Below, one piece after another: positions 6,050 to 7,819 of a DNA stretch of 7,819 nucleotides; positions within the stretch are counted from its first letter, which is position 1, and every line of letters begins with the position of its first letter. This stretch comes from CAYYOS01 sp964473355 (lineage in GTDB: Bacteria; Pseudomonadota; Gammaproteobacteria; Burkholderiales; REEB80). The stretch lies in assembly GCA_964473355.1 (NCBI GenBank), contig CAYYOS010000119.1:1-7819 (forward strand), given 5' to 3'. The translations under genes were made by a program, and so were the position numbers. The notes beneath the pieces are model-generated. The model was not told the origin of the DNA and searched no databases. It saw nothing but the letters and a program-made list of their open reading frames with translations.

Positions 6050-6073
6050 GAGCGGGGGCGTAGGCACCCGCTC
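6050..6073 (+). other. Stem-loop after dsrC
   Basis: GAGCGGG (6050-6056) pairs perfectly with CCCGCTC (6067-6073), giving a 7-bp GC-rich stem with a 10-base loop, 13 bases after the dsrC stop. The stem is preceded by TTTAATTAA and followed by ATATTGT rather than a run of T. It may be a leaky terminator or a 3' stabiliser that keeps dsrC mRNA above the level of the membrane-complex genes. The rest of the 94-base gap to dsrM holds nothing I recognise. Confidence 0.45.
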
Positions 6074-6131
6074 ATATTGTACGGATCCGCGACTCCGCTC
6101 GCTGGCTCTCGCGTTTATACAGGGTGAGTAG

Positions 6132-6866
6132 ATGTCGTTTCTGACGATTTTATTTGCAGGTCTTTTTTATGCCGCTACCGCGATGCTGGTAGGGGGCCTG
6201 GCCTATAAAATTTACGATTATGCACGCACTCCCGTACCGCTGAATATTCCTACGACGCCCGCGCCTAAAACGACCACCGGTGTGGTGATGCGCATGGCGC
6301 GGGAGGTGGTGCTGTTTGAAAGTCTGTTTAAGGCCAACAAATGGATTTGGCTATTCGGCTGGATTTTTCATTTTGCTTTGGTTTTAGTTTTGCTGCGGCA
6401 TTTACGCTATTTTACCGAGCCGGTGTGGACGGTAGTTACGCTGGTGCAACCTTTCGGGTTATACGCGGGGTTTGCGATGGTGGCGGGCTTAGCAGGATTG
6501 TGGGCGCGACGGTTTTTAGTAGAGCGTATTAAATATATCTCTACTATTTCGGATCACCTTATGTTGGTATTGCTCTTGGCGATCGGACTATCCGGGTTGG
6601 CAATGAAATATGTTGAACATACCAATGTAGTGGCCGTGAAGAGCTTTATGTTAGGACTCATGTATTTTGATTGGCAGCCTTTACCTGAGGATCCTCTTTT
6701 GCTGGTGCATTTATTTCTAGTTGCGACGCTGATGGCGATTTTCCCTATCAGCAAGTTACTACATGCACCGGGATTGTTTTTTAGTCCTGGGCGTAACCAG
6801 GCTGACAATAGCCGTACCAAGCGCCATGTGCCGCCAGCTTGGGCGACCGAGCCGCATCGTAAATAG
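6132..6866 (+). CDS. dsrM: DsrM, membrane haem b subunit of the DsrMKJOP complex
   Basis: DsrM (244 aa) is a NarI-like integral membrane quinone-interacting subunit that transfers electrons between DsrK and the quinone pool. Hydrophobic helices are visible at about residues 1-24, 70-91, 105-124, 141-160 and 188-205, five in all, as expected. Histidines inside or near them that could bind two b-type haems are His80 and His90 (IFHFALVLVLLRHL), His142 (SDHLMLV) and His193 (LLVHLFLV). The C-terminus is polar and basic. The ATG follows AGGGTGAG by 3-4 bases. dsrK starts 14 bases after the stop. The length matches the proteins of sulfur oxidisers. Confidence 0.95.
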   Translation: MSFLTILFAGLFYAATAMLVGGLAYKIYDYARTPVPLNIPTTPAPKTTTGVVMRMAREVVLFESLFKANKWIWLFGWIFHFALVLVLLRHLRYFTEPVWTVVTLVQPFGLYAGFAMVAGLAGLWARRFLVERIKYISTISDHLMLVLLLAIGLSGLAMKYVEHTNVVAVKSFMLGLMYFDWQPLPEDPLLLVHLFLVATLMAIFPISKLLHAPGLFFSPGRNQADNSRTKRHVPPAWATEPHRK

Positions 6867-6880
6867 TATTTGGAGGGGTT

Positions 6881-7819
6881 ATGGCAGTAGCTGCATTTGA
6901 CGTACCCAAAGTTAAATCCTATCCGGTTATTCCTATCCTCAAAGAGGACGCGATGGCCCATAGCAAGCCGTTTGTGGCGCAAGCACCCATCCAAGAAGCC
7001 TTAGGTTTTCCTGGCGAATTGGTAGAGGATTGGCACGACAAAGCTATTGCGAAAATGGGGGATCTCCTCGACAAATACCGCTCGTTTAAAGTTTATCTGG
7101 ACGCTTGCGTGCATTGTGGCGCATGTACCGATAAATGCCATTATTTCTTAGGCACCTCCGACCCAAAAAATATGCCGGTCGCTCGGCAAGATTTGGTGCG
7201 CAAAGTCTACCGCCGTTACTTTACGTTTACTGGTAAATATTTTCCCAAGCTTGTGGGCGCTGAGGATCTCACCACAGACGTGCTGAATGATTGGTATAGT
7301 TATTTCAATCAGTGCTCGGAGTGTCGGCGTTGTTCGGTATATTGTCCATATGGTATCGATACCGCAGAAATTACCATGGCCGCCAAAGAAATTATGGACA
7401 CCATCGGCATGGGCCAGAAATATAGCAATGAAATTATTGGTAAGGTCCATAAAATCGGCAACAACTTGGGGCTGCCAGGACCGGCCCTGGAAGATACCTT
7501 AGCGGGGCTGGAGGAAGATATAAAAGAAGATACCGGCGTCGACGTGAGGCTGCCTATGGATGTTCATGGGGCGGAAGTTATGTTAGTCACGCCATCCGCG
7601 GATTTTTTCTCCGAGCCGCATGTTGAGAGTTTAATTGGTTACGCGAAAGTATTTCATGCAGCCGGTATCAGCTGGACCTTAAGTTCGCATGCGTCAGAGG
7701 CGGGTAACTTCGGTTTATTCGTGGGCAATTATGATCAAATGCAAAAAATCGCGCTGCGTGTTCGTGAGGCAGCGCTGGAATTGGGTGTTAAACGTATCGT
7801 CGTAGGCGAATGCGGCCAT
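6881..7819 (+). CDS. dsrK: DsrK, HdrD-like iron-sulfur subunit of DsrMKJOP (3' end missing)
   Basis: The frame from the ATG at 6881 is open to the window edge (313 codons, no stop). DsrK is the cytoplasmic, heterodisulfide-reductase-like subunit thought to act on the DsrC trisulfide or disulfide and exchange electrons with DsrM. Two [4Fe-4S] ferredoxin motifs are complete: Cys76, 79, 82 and 86 (CVHCGACTDKC) and Cys145, 148, 151 and 155 (CSECRRCSVYCP). The last visible residues, VGECGH with Cys311, look like the start of the region that binds the special non-cubane cluster; the rest lies outside. A strong TGGAGGGG ribosome binding site ends a few bases before the ATG. Confidence 0.96.
   Translation, partial: MAVAAFDVPKVKSYPVIPILKEDAMAHSKPFVAQAPIQEALGFPGELVEDWHDKAIAKMGDLLDKYRSFKVYLDACVHCGACTDKCHYFLGTSDPKNMPVARQDLVRKVYRRYFTFTGKYFPKLVGAEDLTTDVLNDWYSYFNQCSECRRCSVYCPYGIDTAEITMAAKEIMDTIGMGQKYSNEIIGKVHKIGNNLGLPGPALEDTLAGLEEDIKEDTGVDVRLPMDVHGAEVMLVTPSADFFSEPHVESLIGYAKVFHAAGISWTLSSHASEAGNFGLFVGNYDQMQKIALRVREAALELGVKRIVVGECGH

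Overview
The window is a reverse-type dissimilatory sulfite reductase (rDsr) locus from a sulfur-oxidising proteobacterium, most likely a gammaproteobacterium (class inferred, species not determined). The plus strand carries dsrA, dsrB, dsrE, dsrF, dsrH, dsrC, dsrM and the first part of dsrK, in the order known from Allochromatium vinosum. The dsrEFH trio marks the sulfur-oxidising version of the pathway, because sulfate and sulfite reducers generally lack it.

Layout: positions 1-1753 hold four genes on the minus strand. In transcription order they are a 73-aa protein of unknown function (TTG start), a Cas6/Cmx6-like RAMP-fold protein, a DsrC/TusE-family protein that has lost both functional cysteines (RspA-like), and an unrecognised protein that runs off the left edge. 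Positions 1754-2048 are a divergent intergenic region with candidate promoters for both directions, a direct repeat of about 20 bp period and a small inverted repeat. From 2049 to the right edge all genes are on the plus strand and closely spaced, with short stem-loops in the dsrA-dsrB, dsrB-dsrE and dsrC-dsrM gaps.

How the genes work together: DsrEFH passes sulfane sulfur to the C-terminal cysteine of DsrC. Persulfurated or trisulfide DsrC is the proposed link between the siroheme enzyme DsrAB, which releases sulfite, and the membrane complex DsrMKJOP, of which DsrM and DsrK are seen here. The catalytic and cluster-binding cysteines of DsrA, DsrB, DsrE, DsrH, DsrC and DsrK are all present.

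The most unusual part is the minus-strand cluster. It contains a stand-alone Cas6-like protein with no CRISPR array or other cas gene in view. Directly beside it is a cysteine-less DsrC paralogue, and the whole cluster is transcribed away from dsrAB. An RNA- or DNA-level regulatory module attached to sulfur oxidation is a reasonable but unproven reading.
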